DNA of 64,000 bases from Campylobacter jejuni. Its GTDB lineage: Bacteria > Campylobacterota > Campylobacteria > Campylobacterales > Campylobacteraceae. The notes under the pieces are model-generated. The model was not told the origin of the DNA. It searched no databases and saw only the letters and a program-made list of their open reading frames with translations. The stretch is from contig NZ_LN831025.1 of assembly GCF_001457695.1 (NCBI RefSeq), positions 1,302,001-1,366,000 of the forward strand, read 5' to 3'. A program made the translations under genes and the position numbers. How positions within the stretch are numbered: the first letter of the stretch is position 1; each line of letters starts with the position of its first letter. Positions 48,029 to 56,995 of this stretch are shown piece after piece.

Positions 48029-49247
48029 TACATAAAACAAATTTATCTCCCACATCTTTAAATATAAACACTTTATTTCCACAAGGATAAGAGATGGAAT
48101 TTTCTTGCATTAAAGATTTTCTTTTTTGCAATTTTTCAAGCATTAAAGGAAGTTCTTTTCTAAATAAGGCTTTATCAGGTATACCACAACCATGATCTAA
48201 ATTTTTAATAAATTTTCCATCAATTTTATTTTCATCTATCAAATTTAAGCTTACATCGTAACCTAAAATTTTTAATATTTGCATGGTTTGTTCTTTAAAA
48301 TTTGCTGGAGTTAAAGGATCTTCTTTACTATGATAACTCACATAAATAATATTTTTATTTTTTTCACTTTGTAAAATCAAATGATCTTTATTTAACAATG
48401 TTCTAATAAAATAATTTTCATTATTAAAAAAATAAGGTGAATTTTCTTTACGCGTCCAGTGGGTTTTTAGAAAACAACTCACAAAAAAATGATCGCCCTG
48501 CATATACATATCCCCATTAGTATCTTTGCTTTTAAATTCCAACTCTCTACCAATAATATAATTAAGCGGTGGAACAGCCGAACCTGAATTATCAATCACA
48601 CCATCCACATACCAAGGAGCTATTTTTGCTATAAGCAAGGCTAAGTATCCTCCATAAGACCCCCCGCCATAAATTTTTGGTAAATCTGCAAGTTTTGGAA
48701 AGCGTTTAACTAGATCTTTTAAAGCATTGATATGATCAATAGCTGCCATAATGCCAAAATTTTGATATTCTCCACGCGAAGGAATAAAAGTTGCACTTAG
48801 TCTTTCTTCAAAATCATAAGGCAATCGATTTAACATTTTTAATTCTGTCATAATCTCGCTCAAATATTCACAATGACTAACTACAGTATTATTGGCTAAT
48901 TGATCACATGGAATATTGTATTTACGAAGCACTTTTTCTATTAATTTTAAATCATCTTTTGTAAAATCTGCTAATGTTGAATACTTTTCAACATCCGAAC
49001 GCCTTTGACAAAAACAATGATAAAAAACATGCACTGCTACAACATCAAAATTTTTAGCAATATAATTTCTATAAGAGTCTAAAAAATATATATTTGCATT
49101 GGCTCCATAACCTCCTATTATAAAAACTATAGCTTTAATCTCTTTTTCATCATCATAACTGATGCGGTATTCAAGTTTGCTAGTTCTTTTTATATTTAAT
49201 TCTACATCATCACAAGAATCAATTTCAAAGGTTTGATTTATGAGCAT
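48021..49247 (-). CDS. DUF2920 ('617 family') alpha/beta hydrolase, Cj1310c-like, constitutively in frame
   Basis: This is a 408-aa paralogue of the genes at 42365 and 43591. It has the same N-terminal 90 residues and the same GGGSYGGY nucleophile elbow, DPLTP and NLDHG as the 43591 copy. A different central block (LADFTKDDLKLIEKVLRKYN...) and a different insert after GRELEF set it apart. The extreme C-terminus (IFKDVGDKF) matches the OFF copy at 42365 instead, so the gene is a mosaic. Its tract is interrupted (CCCCCCGCC), removing the long mononucleotide run and presumably fixing it ON. Confidence 0.88.
   Translation of the reverse strand: MLINQTFEIDSCDDVELNIKRTSKLEYRISYDDEKEIKAIVFIIGGYGANANIYFLDSYRNYIAKNFDVVAVHVFYHCFCQRRSDVEKYSTLADFTKDDLKLIEKVLRKYNIPCDQLANNTVVSHCEYLSEIMTELKMLNRLPYDFEERLSATFIPSRGEYQNFGIMAAIDHINALKDLVKRFPKLADLPKIYGGGSYGGYLALLIAKIAPWYVDGVIDNSGSAVPPLNYIIGRELEFKSKDTNGDMYMQGDHFFVSCFLKTHWTRKENSPYFFNNENYFIRTLLNKDHLILQSEKNKNIIYVSYHSKEDPLTPANFKEQTMQILKILGYDVSLNLIDENKIDGKFIKNLDHGCGIPDKALFRKELPLMLEKLQKRKSLMQENSISYPCGNKVFIFKDVGDKFVLCIK
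48065..48470 (-). repeat. Direct repeat copy 2, 3' part of DUF2920 genes
   Basis: Partner of 43635-44040 with only scattered substitutions (for example near 48259-48262, 48329 and 48349). Confidence 0.88.
48660..48668 (-). repeat. Interrupted poly-C site (C6-G-C2)
   Basis: Same position as the C8 and C9 tracts of the paralogues, same length of nine, but with a G at 48666. The encoded glycines are unchanged (synonymous GGC). The longest pure run is six, below the length at which Campylobacter tracts slip readily. Confidence 0.93.
48989..49220 (-). repeat. Direct repeat copy 2, 5' part of DUF2920 genes
   Basis: 232 bp matching 44541-44772 by eye without a mismatch. Confidence 0.9.
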
Positions 49248-49338
49248 TATTCCACCCCATTTGCATTATTTTATTGTATTTTAAAGACAATTATACTTAA
49301 ATTTTAGTAAAATAAAACACAAAAAACAAGGCTTAGCT

Positions 49339-50037
49339 ATGAAAAATCTTTGTATCATCCCTGCTCGTGGTGGATCAAAAAGAATTCCTAGAAAAAATAT
49401 CATTGATTTTCTAGGTAAACCTTTAATCGCTTATAGCATAGAAAATGCTTTAAATTCAGGTATTTTTGATGAAGTGGTGCTTTCAAGCGACGATGAAGAA
49501 ATCATAGAAGTAGCCTTAAAATACGGTGCAAAAACTCCATTTGTGCGTGATAAAAACTTAAGCGATGATTATGCTTCAAGCACTGCTGTAGTGCAAAATG
49601 CCATAGAAATTTTACAAAGCCAAAATCAAATTTATGATAATGTCTGTTGCCTTTATGCTACCGCTCCTTTGTTAAATAAAGACATTTTAAAACAAGCCTA
49701 TGAAAAATTTATCCAAAATCAAAGCAAGTTTTTATTTGCTGCTACTGAGTTTGAGTATCCTATACAAAGGGCTTTTTATTTAAATAAAAACAATCAAGTT
49801 TATATGTTTGATGAAAAACATTACAAAAGTCGCTCACAAGATTTAACAAAAGCTTATCATGATGCAGGGGCTTTTTATTTTGGTACAAGCAAAGCTTGGC
49901 TTGAGGAAGATTTTATATTTAAACCTCATTCTAGTGTATTTGTATTGCCAAGAAATTTAGTTTGCGATATAGACACCATACAAGATTTGGAATTTGCAAA
50001 AATACTTTATAAGGTAAATCATGAAAGTACTTTTTAG
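49339..50037 (+). CDS. pseF: CMP-pseudaminic acid synthetase PseF
   Basis: This is the CTP-dependent activating enzyme of the pathway, 232 aa, of the NeuA/KdsB fold. The N-terminal [16 protein letters not shown] is the CTP-binding signature, and [11 protein letters not shown] and [15 protein letters not shown] are typical of PseF. It starts a second run of pse genes (pseF-pseG-pseH) on the plus strand. The 91-bp gap before it presumably contains a promoter. It overlaps pseG by 17 bp. Confidence 0.95.
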   Translation: MKNLCIIPARGGSKRIPRKNIIDFLGKPLIAYSIENALNSGIFDEVVLSSDDEEIIEVALKYGAKTPFVRDKNLSDDYASSTAVVQNAIEILQSQNQIYDNVCCLYATAPLLNKDILKQAYEKFIQNQSKFLFAATEFEYPIQRAFYLNKNNQVYMFDEKHYKSRSQDLTKAYHDAGAFYFGTSKAWLEEDFIFKPHSSVFVLPRNLVCDIDTIQDLEFAKILYKVNHESTF

Positions 50038-50845
50038 AAGCGATAGCTCCAGTCAAATAGGCTTTGGACATATTAAACGCGATCTAGTCCTAGCTAAACA
50101 ATATGATGACGTAAGTTTTGCTTGCTTGCCTTTAGAAGGCTCCTTGATCGATGAAATTCCTTATCCTGTTTATGAGCTTAGTAGCGAAAGTATCTACGAG
50201 CTTATCAATCTCATCAAAGAAGAAAAATTTGAACTTCTAATCATCGATCACTATGGCATCAGTGTAGATGATGAAAAGCTGATCAAACTTGAAACAGGGG
50301 TGAAAATTCTAAGCTTTGATGATGAAATAAAGCCTCATCATTGTGACATTTTACTCAATGTCAATGCCTATGCAAAAGCAAGTGATTATGAAGGTTTAGT
50401 GCCTTTTAAATGCGAAGTAAGATGTGGTTTTTCTTATGCTTTAATCAGGGAAGAATTTTATCAAGAGGCCAAAGAAAATAGAGAAAAAAAATATGATTTT
50501 TTCATTTGCATGGGTGGAACTGATATAAAAAATCTTTCTTTACAAATCGCCAGCGAATTACCTAAAACAAAAATCATAAGCATTGCAACCAGCTCTTCTA
50601 ATCCCAATCTTAAAAAATTGCAAAAATTTGCAAAATTGCATAACAATATTAGATTATTTATCGATCATGAAAATATTGCAAAATTGATGAATGAGAGCAA
50701 TAAACTCATCATCAGTGCAAGTTCTTTAGTCAATGAAGCCTTACTTTTAAAAGCAAATTTTAAAGCCATCTGTGTTGCTAAAAATCAAGAAAAACTAGCC
50801 AATTGGCTTGCTAAAAAAGGCTATGAAGTGGAGTATAGGTATTGA
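50021..50845 (+). CDS. pseG: UDP-2,4-diacetamido-trideoxy-altrose hydrolase PseG
   Basis: PseG is a GT-B-fold (MurG-like) hydrolase that removes UDP from the diacetamido sugar, leaving the free hexose for PseI. The 274-aa chain starts [23 protein letters not shown], with the conserved His in GFGH, and has [18 protein letters not shown] in the nucleotide-binding lobe. The typical MurG-like [13 protein letters not shown] is also present. It is coupled to pseF and pseH by overlaps. Confidence 0.94.
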   Translation: MKVLFRSDSSSQIGFGHIKRDLVLAKQYDDVSFACLPLEGSLIDEIPYPVYELSSESIYELINLIKEEKFELLIIDHYGISVDDEKLIKLETGVKILSFDDEIKPHHCDILLNVNAYAKASDYEGLVPFKCEVRCGFSYALIREEFYQEAKENREKKYDFFICMGGTDIKNLSLQIASELPKTKIISIATSSSNPNLKKLQKFAKLHNNIRLFIDHENIAKLMNESNKLIISASSLVNEALLLKANFKAICVAKNQEKLANWLAKKGYEVEYRY

Positions 50846-51315
50846 TAAAACTTAAAAATTTCACAGAACTTAATTCTCAAGAAATAGAGCTGATTTTTAA
50901 ATGGCGCAATCACCCCGATATCAGTCAATTTATGAAAACAAAATATATTGATTTTGAAGAACATTTAAGATTTTTAAAAAATTTACATCAAGATTCTAGC
51001 AAAAAATATTTTTTAGTTTTTCAAGATGAACAGATTATCGGTGTGATTGATTTTGTCAATATCACAACTAAATCTTGCGAATTTGGACTTTACGCAAAAC
51101 CTAATTTAAAAGGCGTAGGACAAATTTTAATGAATGAAATTATAAAATACGCTTTTGAAAACTTAAAAGTAAATACTCTTAAAGCTTATATCTTCAAAGA
51201 CAATCGCAAAGCTTTAAAATTATATCAACAAAATCATTTTACTATTTATGATGAAGATAAAGATTTTTACCATATTTGCCTAAAGCAATCTGACTGCAAA
51301 GCCTTGCCTAGCTAA
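50842..51315 (+). CDS. pseH: UDP-4-amino-4,6-dideoxy-AltNAc N-acetyltransferase PseH
   Basis: This 157-aa GNAT protein acetylates the 4-amino group made by PseC. The RimJ-like pattern is evident: [18 protein letters not shown], then [23 protein letters not shown] (acetyl-CoA loop) and [18 protein letters not shown]. Translation begins at TTG 50842, overlapping the pseG stop. The end overlaps the convergent hisF-like gene by 36 bp, so the two tail ends are antisense to each other. Confidence 0.93.
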   Translation: MIKLKNFTELNSQEIELIFKWRNHPDISQFMKTKYIDFEEHLRFLKNLHQDSSKKYFLVFQDEQIIGVIDFVNITTKSCEFGLYAKPNLKGVGQILMNEIIKYAFENLKVNTLKAYIFKDNRKALKLYQQNHFTIYDEDKDFYHICLKQSDCKALPS

Positions 51316-52026
51316 TTCTTCTTTTACATCTTTAGGGGTATACTTAGAAAAATGAAAAATATAAGCACCCGCTAAAGCATCAGCACCCAAATTTAAAGCC
51401 TTAACTCCATCACTTGGCTTACCAAGTCCTCCATTGATAATAAGAGGAATTTTAAGTTTATTTTGAAAGATCTTTAAAAGTTCTAAATCATAACCCTTTG
51501 CCCTTCCTTCAAAATCCACAGAAGTTAAAAGAAGCTCTCCAGCTCCTTTTTTTTCATATTCTAAAGCAAGTTCTAAAGGACTTTTTTCGAGTAAATTTCC
51601 CCTATCATAAACACAAAATTGCCCTCCTTTTCTTTTAACATCTATAGAACAAACTATACATTGAGAACCAAAACGATTAGCCGCTTTACTTATAAAATCC
51701 ATATCTTCTAAGGCCTTAGAATTGATAGAAATTTTATCCGCACCTAAATTTAAAATCTTTTGTATATCTTCAAGAGTTTTTATGCCTCCACCTATAGTTA
51801 AGGGCATAAAACATTCTTTAGCAAGATCTTCTATACTTTCAAAATCTATTTCTCCGCTTTTTGAAGCATCTATATCTAAGATAATAAGTTCATCAACATT
51901 GCGTGCATTATAAATTCTCATTGTTGAAGTTAAGTGTCCTATAGTACGAAAATCTTTAAACTCTATACTTTTAACAAGTTGAGAATTTTTTAATAACACA
52001 CAAGGGATAATTCTAGTTTTTAACAT
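51280..52026 (-). CDS. hisF: HisF-like ammonia-channel partner of PseA
   Basis: This is a 248-aa TIM barrel of the HisF family ([39 protein letters not shown]). In true HisF the N-terminal strand reads PCLDV with catalytic Asp11. Here the aligned residue is Leu (PCVLL), while the second Asp ([10 protein letters not shown]) and the third ([13 protein letters not shown]) remain. This suggests loss of the imidazole-glycerol-phosphate cyclase activity and retention of the ammonia tunnel. With the HisH-like glutaminase and PseA it would form the three-component amidotransferase that makes the acetamidino (Pse5Ac7Am) group. It lies next to the hisH-like gene with no gap. Confidence 0.85.
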   Translation of the reverse strand: MLKTRIIPCVLLKNSQLVKSIEFKDFRTIGHLTSTMRIYNARNVDELIILDIDASKSGEIDFESIEDLAKECFMPLTIGGGIKTLEDIQKILNLGADKISINSKALEDMDFISKAANRFGSQCIVCSIDVKRKGGQFCVYDRGNLLEKSPLELALEYEKKGAGELLLTSVDFEGRAKGYDLELLKIFQNKLKIPLIINGGLGKPSDGVKALNLGADALAGAYIFHFSKYTPKDVKEELARQGFAVRLL

Positions 52027-52632
52027 TTAAAGCCTTATGAAATTTTCTAAAAGTTTTAAGCCTAAATTTTGACTTTTTTCAGGATGAAACTGCGTCGCAA
52101 AAATATGATCTTTTTGTAAAGATGCAACAAATCTATGCCCATATTGTGCTTTAGCACTTACAAACTCATCTTTGCATTTCACATAAAAAGAATGCACAAA
52201 ATAAAAATCACTCTTATCATCTATGCCTTGATACAAAGGTTCTTGTTTTAAAATTTCAAGTTCATTCCAACCCATGTGTGGGATTTTTAAATTTAAATCC
52301 TCTTCAAATTTGACTACTTCACCTTCTATAAAACCAAGTCCTTCGCAAACTCCACCTTCATAGCCCCTTTCTAAAAAAAGCTGCATTCCCAAACAAATGC
52401 CTAAAATAGGTTTTTTTTGCACCAAAACTTGCTCTTTTAAAGCTTCTATAAAACCAAGTTCTTTTAAATTTTTCATCGCTTCTTTAAAAGATCCCACTCC
52501 GGGTAAAAGCAATTTATCTGCTTTTTGCAAATCTTTTGGATTTTTAGCTATGAAATTTGTAGCTCCTATTTTTTCAAAAGCCTTAGCAACGGAGTTTAAA
52601 TTTCCCGCCTTGTAGTCAATCAGCGCTATCAT
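52027..52632 (-). CDS. hisH: HisH-like glutaminase partner of PseA
   Basis: This class I glutamine amidotransferase hydrolyses Gln and feeds ammonia to the HisF/PseA partner. The catalytic Cys is in GICLGMQLF and the His/Glu in FHPEKSQ, both intact. [14 protein letters not shown] and FVHSFYVKC are family motifs. The start at 52632 ([11 protein letters not shown]) is chosen because it overlaps the pseA stop as ATGA and matches the HisH N-terminus; an in-frame ATG lies four codons further upstream. Gene order pseA-hisH-hisF marks this as the glycan paralogue, not the histidine operon copy. Confidence 0.88.
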   Translation of the reverse strand: MIALIDYKAGNLNSVAKAFEKIGATNFIAKNPKDLQKADKLLLPGVGSFKEAMKNLKELGFIEALKEQVLVQKKPILGICLGMQLFLERGYEGGVCEGLGFIEGEVVKFEEDLNLKIPHMGWNELEILKQEPLYQGIDDKSDFYFVHSFYVKCKDEFVSAKAQYGHRFVASLQKDHIFATQFHPEKSQNLGLKLLENFIRL

Positions 52633-53765
52633 TTTAAAACACACTCGTCTTTTCTTACTAAAGAACCATCATAATCTCTTATAAATTTGCCATTTTCATC
52701 ACGTTTAAAGATTTTTTTATTAGTAAAAGAATCTACGATTTTTTGAAATTCTTCTTCACTAAAACCACTGAATTCAAGGTATTTTTTAATAGCCTTTTTA
52801 GGGGGCTTGCCATCGTATTTTTGCACCAAACGCACCCCTTCTTCACGGCTGATATAGCCTAAACGAATATCCAAACAAGCATTATCTGTTGCTCTACCAA
52901 AGCCATATTTGCAGTATTTTAAATAATCATGCACATGATTAGAATAACAATCTAAATTTTCAAAATTTTCATAAGTAGTCTCAACGGGATGATCTAGAGT
53001 TAAAAAACCATATTTTTTAGAAATTTCAAGAATTTTTTTATAGTCCCATTTAAAATAATACCCTAAAAATAGTCCCGTAACCCCTACTCTTTGAAGTTCT
53101 TCATCACTTGGATAAGTATATAAAAACAAATCTTTTTCAGTGATGCCATTCACCCCAAGCATATCAGAAGCACGGTTTCCTAAAAGTCCGCCAAATTCTT
53201 CAAGCCACTCTCTGCCTAAAATATTTTTATTTTTACTACTCGCAGGACCGCCATACTCTATCTGGGGACTCTCCCCCCAGATGATCAAAGGCACTCCAAA
53301 ATTTACCGCTATGCGTGGAACAGAAGTAAAAATTCCCAAATGGTTTTGCCACTCATTATCCCCTGTTCTTACAAAAGCTTCACGGGCAAGTTTTTGATAA
53401 ACTTTTGGATCACGCTTGATATGGATCAAATCCACGCCCAAATGATTTAAATTGTCTAAATTTTTGCGCCCTATTTTCGTAGGCACACTAGGCTCAAAAC
53501 ACACACACAAAGGATTAAGTCCGAGTTCAAGCATTTTAACTACTTGAAAAGTAGAATCTTTTCCGCCACTTACTCCGATAACACAATCATAAACAGGATG
53601 TTTTTTGTATTTTTTTATAAGCTCAAAAAATTCTTTTTCTCTTTCTTGCCAATTGATTTTTTTATTTTTAGCTTCTTGAGAATGACAAGCATCACAAATC
53701 CCTTCTTCATCAAAATGTAAATCAGGTTTAGTATCGGGCATCACACATTTTTTGCAAAATCTCAT
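52629..53765 (-). CDS. pseA: Pseudaminic acid amidotransferase PseA
   Basis: This 378-aa member of the N-acetyl sugar amidotransferase (WbpG/PseA) family is required for the acetamidino form of pseudaminic acid. The N-terminus has two CxxC pairs ([16 protein letters not shown]) suited to zinc. The PP-loop ATPase motif [12 protein letters not shown] activates the acetamido oxygen. A paralogue, ptmG, lies at 61554 but has no glutaminase gene of its own. The gene is divergent from pseI across 255 bp. Confidence 0.93.
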   Translation of the reverse strand: MRFCKKCVMPDTKPDLHFDEEGICDACHSQEAKNKKINWQEREKEFFELIKKYKKHPVYDCVIGVSGGKDSTFQVVKMLELGLNPLCVCFEPSVPTKIGRKNLDNLNHLGVDLIHIKRDPKVYQKLAREAFVRTGDNEWQNHLGIFTSVPRIAVNFGVPLIIWGESPQIEYGGPASSKNKNILGREWLEEFGGLLGNRASDMLGVNGITEKDLFLYTYPSDEELQRVGVTGLFLGYYFKWDYKKILEISKKYGFLTLDHPVETTYENFENLDCYSNHVHDYLKYCKYGFGRATDNACLDIRLGYISREEGVRLVQKYDGKPPKKAIKKYLEFSGFSEEEFQKIVDSFTNKKIFKRDENGKFIRDYDGSLVRKDECVLK

Positions 53766-54020
53766 AAATTTCCTTTAGTTAGTCTTGAATATATATCGTT
53801 ATAATTAAATTTTATTTTATAATTTTATGTATTTATATTATATAAAAATTAAAAAATGAATGAATTCTATGATTTAAATCCCTATCGCATTTTTTGAATA
53901 AAATCAAGCAAAATCATAACAAAGTCGTAATATTTATATAATATAAATATATAAATTGAAGAAATATATAATATAATTATATATCATTTTTAGTAGGAAA
54001 TTTACCAAAGAAAGAAATAC
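53766..54020. other. AT-rich divergent intergenic region pseA/pseI
   Basis: 255 bp without a credible gene, extremely AT-rich, with near-palindromic runs of TATATAAT-like sequence at 53930-53990. Several TATAAT-like boxes occur on both strands, so no single -10 can be chosen. It must contain promoters for pseI-maf1 and for pseA-hisH-hisF. Confidence 0.6.
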
Positions 54021-55052
54021 ATGCAAATAGGAAATTTTAACACCGATAAAAAAGTTTTTATCATAGCAGAACTTAGTGCCAATCACACAGGAAGTCTTGA
54101 AATGGCACTTCAAAGTATAAAAGCTGCCAAAAAAGCAGGTGCTGATGCGATAAAAATCCAAACTTACACTCCAGATAGCCTCACACTAAATAGCGATAAA
54201 GAAGATTTTATCATCAAAGGAGGACTTTGGGACAAAAGAAAACTTTACGAGCTTTATCAAAGTGCAAAAACCCCTTATGAATGGCATTCTCAAATCTTTG
54301 AAACCGCACAAAATGAAGGCATACTTTGTTTTTCAAGTCCCTTTGCTAAAGAAGATGTAGAATTTCTTAAACGCTTTGATCCTATAGCCTATAAAATCGC
54401 TTCTTTTGAAGCCAATGATGAAAATTTCGTGCGTTTAATCGCCAAAGAAAAAAAACCTACTATCGTTTCAACAGGCATTGCTACAGAAGAAGAACTTTTT
54501 AAAATCTGTGAAATTTTTAAAGAAGAAAAAAATCCTGACTTGATCTTTTTAAAATGCACTTCAGCTTATCCCGCTGCCATAGAAGATATGAATTTAAAAG
54601 GTATAGTAAGTTTAAAAGAAAAATTTAATGTTGAAGTGGGATTAAGCGATCATAGTTTTGGTTTTTTAGCACCTGTTATGGCAGTAGCACTTGGAGCTAG
54701 AGTGATAGAAAAGCATTTTATGTTAGATAAAAATATAGAAAGTGAAGACAGTAAATTTAGTCTTGATTTTGATGAATTTAAAGCTATGGTAGATGCAGTA
54801 AGACAAGCTGAAAGTGCTTTAGGCGATGATAAGTTAGACTTAGATGAAAAAGCTCTTAAAAACCGTGTTTTTGCAAGAAGCTTATACGCAAGTAAGGATA
54901 TCAAAAAAGGTGAAATTTTCAGCGAAGAAAATGTAAAATCCGTGCGTCCCTCTTTTGGGTTGCATCCTAAATTTTATCAAGAACTTTTAGGAAAAAAAGC
55001 CAGTAAAGATATAAAATTTGGCGATGCTTTAAAACAAGGAGATTTCCAATGA
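54021..55052 (+). CDS. pseI: Pseudaminic acid synthase PseI (NeuB3)
   Basis: PseI condenses the trideoxy hexose with PEP to give pseudaminic acid (343 aa). The NeuB TIM-barrel part has FIIAELSANHTGSLEMALQ, DAIKIQTYTPD and VGLSDHSFG. A C-terminal SAF (antifreeze-like) domain (RSLYASKDIKKGEIFSEENVKSVRP) completes the NeuB architecture. The tail ASKDIKFGDALKQGD is typical. The stop overlaps the maf1 start by ATGA. Confidence 0.95.
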   Translation: MQIGNFNTDKKVFIIAELSANHTGSLEMALQSIKAAKKAGADAIKIQTYTPDSLTLNSDKEDFIIKGGLWDKRKLYELYQSAKTPYEWHSQIFETAQNEGILCFSSPFAKEDVEFLKRFDPIAYKIASFEANDENFVRLIAKEKKPTIVSTGIATEEELFKICEIFKEEKNPDLIFLKCTSAYPAAIEDMNLKGIVSLKEKFNVEVGLSDHSFGFLAPVMAVALGARVIEKHFMLDKNIESEDSKFSLDFDEFKAMVDAVRQAESALGDDKLDLDEKALKNRVFARSLYASKDIKKGEIFSEENVKSVRPSFGLHPKFYQELLGKKASKDIKFGDALKQGDFQ

Positions 55053-56995
55053 CCTTCACCCCTACCCAAAAAGAACTCTTTAACAAAAACATTGAGGCTT
55101 TAGGTAATATTCTTTTAAAAGAAAGTTTAAAAGAAATCAAGTCTAGTAAATTTGAACTTATCTTAGGTAAAGATAATCTAGATATCAATTTAAAAGATAC
55201 AAGTATAAAAAATAATGGGGGGGGGTATAATGAAAATTTACTTTATCAAGATCCCATTAAAGAGTTGCAAGCTATGTTAAACACTTACAACGACAAATAC
55301 CTACTTTATCCTGTATTGTATTTTTATGGTTTTGGAAATGGAGTTTTATTTAAAGCTTTATTACAAAATAAAAATCATCAGCATATTGTTGTTTTTGAAA
55401 AAGATATAGAAATCATTTGGATCATGTTTCATATCTTAGATTTTTCAAATGAATTGCAAAGTGCAAGATTGATGATTTTGGAAAATGATAAATTACAAAC
55501 TCAAGATTATAATGAACTTTGTTCTTTTAAACCTTTCTTTCAATTTTCTAGAATTTATTTTTTAGAATTAATGAGTCATTATTATGAAAGATTTCATGAA
55601 GATGTTTTGGAGTTAAATAAAAAGCTAGTACAGTATTTTAAAGATTCTATTATTTCTCATGGTAATGATTCAACAGATACTCTTCAAGGCATAGAACAAT
55701 TTGTTTATAACTTACCTCAAATGATCACTCATCCTAGTTATACAAAACTCCTTTCTAAAAGAAAAAATTTAAGTGATACAGCTATTATTGTTTCTACAGG
55801 ACCATCTCTTACTAAACAACTTCCTTTGTTAAAAAAATATGCTAATACAGCTACGATTTTTTGTGCAGATTCTTCTTATCCTATTTTAGCTAAACATGAT
55901 ATCAAGCCTGATTATGTTTGCATGCTTGAAAGAAGTGAATTTACGGCTGAATTTTTTAATCATGATTTTGGGGAATTTGATAGGGATATTGTATTTATTT
56001 GTGCTGGTGTTGTTCATCCAAAGGCGATTGAGTATTTAAAGGGTAGAAATTTAGTCATCACTCAAAAAGTTCTTGGTTTACCATATTATATAAATCTTAA
56101 AGATTTTTCTTATGCTGCCGTAGGATTTAGCGTTGCACATATGTTAGCCTACCTAGCAACTTATCTCAATCATAAAAATATCATTTTCATAGGACAGGAT
56201 TTAGCTTATGCTGAAAATGGCAATTCTCATCCTGATGATTATCAAAATTCAGCTAACTATGAAAGTCAAATGTATGAGCACATTTTAACCAAAGCTTATG
56301 GCGAGAAAGAAGAAGTTAAAACTCACGCTATATGGATTTTGTTTAAAAACTATTTTGAAAATGAAATAATTCCAAACACTATAAAAATGGGTATCACCAC
56401 CTACAACTGCACCGAAGGTGGAGCAAGGATAGAAGGAACTATAGAAAAACCTTTTTTATGGGCTTGTGAGAATTTACTTGATAAAGATTTAAATAAACCT
56501 TTTGAAAAATTAGAACCTTTAAGTTTAAATAAACAAAATGAGTTTTTACTTAAGGCTTATTATAAAGTTTATCAAAGTATTAAGCATTGTAGAGATTTTA
56601 ATAAAATTCTAAGTAATGATTTTGAAAATATACAAAGTATATATTTGAGTTTAAATGAAAAAGAAGAGGATATCAATTTAGCTATTGAAAAAATAGATGA
56701 GTTTAAAAACAAACTTGAAGATATAAAACAAATGCAAGATTTGTATGATATCTTGCAATCTTTATTCATACAATTTGAACTTAATCTTGCTAGAATTTAT
56801 GTTTTAAATCCTAAAACCAAAGAAGATGCTTTTAATAAAAGTATTCTTTGGATAAAAGAACATTTAGAATTTATGGAATTAGTTTATGGACATATTAAAG
56901 CACAAGAAAATGCTTTGATTAAAAATATACTTCCTTTAGAAGAAAAACTTAAAGAAAGAAAATTAGATAAATGGATGGAAAGGGTGAGAAGGTGA
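55049..56995 (+). CDS. maf1: Motility accessory factor Maf1 (DUF115), phase ON
   Basis: Maf proteins are cytoplasmic putative nonulosonate transferases acting on flagellin before export. The 648-aa chain has the DUF115 core: TAIIVSTGPSLTKQLPLLKKY and IFCADSSYPILAKHDIKPDYV (sialyltransferase-like nucleotide site), and later IIFIGQDLAYAENG. C-terminal helices (about 500-640) follow. A G9 tract at codons 57-59 is in frame, so the product is full length. Slippage would stop it in the first tenth. Other maf genes of this species lie outside the window. Confidence 0.93.
   Translation: MTFTPTQKELFNKNIEALGNILLKESLKEIKSSKFELILGKDNLDINLKDTSIKNNGGGYNENLLYQDPIKELQAMLNTYNDKYLLYPVLYFYGFGNGVLFKALLQNKNHQHIVVFEKDIEIIWIMFHILDFSNELQSARLMILENDKLQTQDYNELCSFKPFFQFSRIYFLELMSHYYERFHEDVLELNKKLVQYFKDSIISHGNDSTDTLQGIEQFVYNLPQMITHPSYTKLLSKRKNLSDTAIIVSTGPSLTKQLPLLKKYANTATIFCADSSYPILAKHDIKPDYVCMLERSEFTAEFFNHDFGEFDRDIVFICAGVVHPKAIEYLKGRNLVITQKVLGLPYYINLKDFSYAAVGFSVAHMLAYLATYLNHKNIIFIGQDLAYAENGNSHPDDYQNSANYESQMYEHILTKAYGEKEEVKTHAIWILFKNYFENEIIPNTIKMGITTYNCTEGGARIEGTIEKPFLWACENLLDKDLNKPFEKLEPLSLNKQNEFLLKAYYKVYQSIKHCRDFNKILSNDFENIQSIYLSLNEKEEDINLAIEKIDEFKNKLEDIKQMQDLYDILQSLFIQFELNLARIYVLNPKTKEDAFNKSILWIKEHLEFMELVYGHIKAQENALIKNILPLEEKLKERKLDKWMERVRR
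55217..55225 (+). repeat. Poly-G tract, G9, in maf1 (ON)
   Basis: Nine G encode three glycines (NNGGGYN) in frame near the N-terminus of Maf1. Confidence 0.95.

Noticed and set aside
53273-53278. C6 run in pseA as a contingency tract
   Set aside because: Six bases is too short for frequent slippage and it encodes an ordinary part of the conserved sequence (GESPQ).
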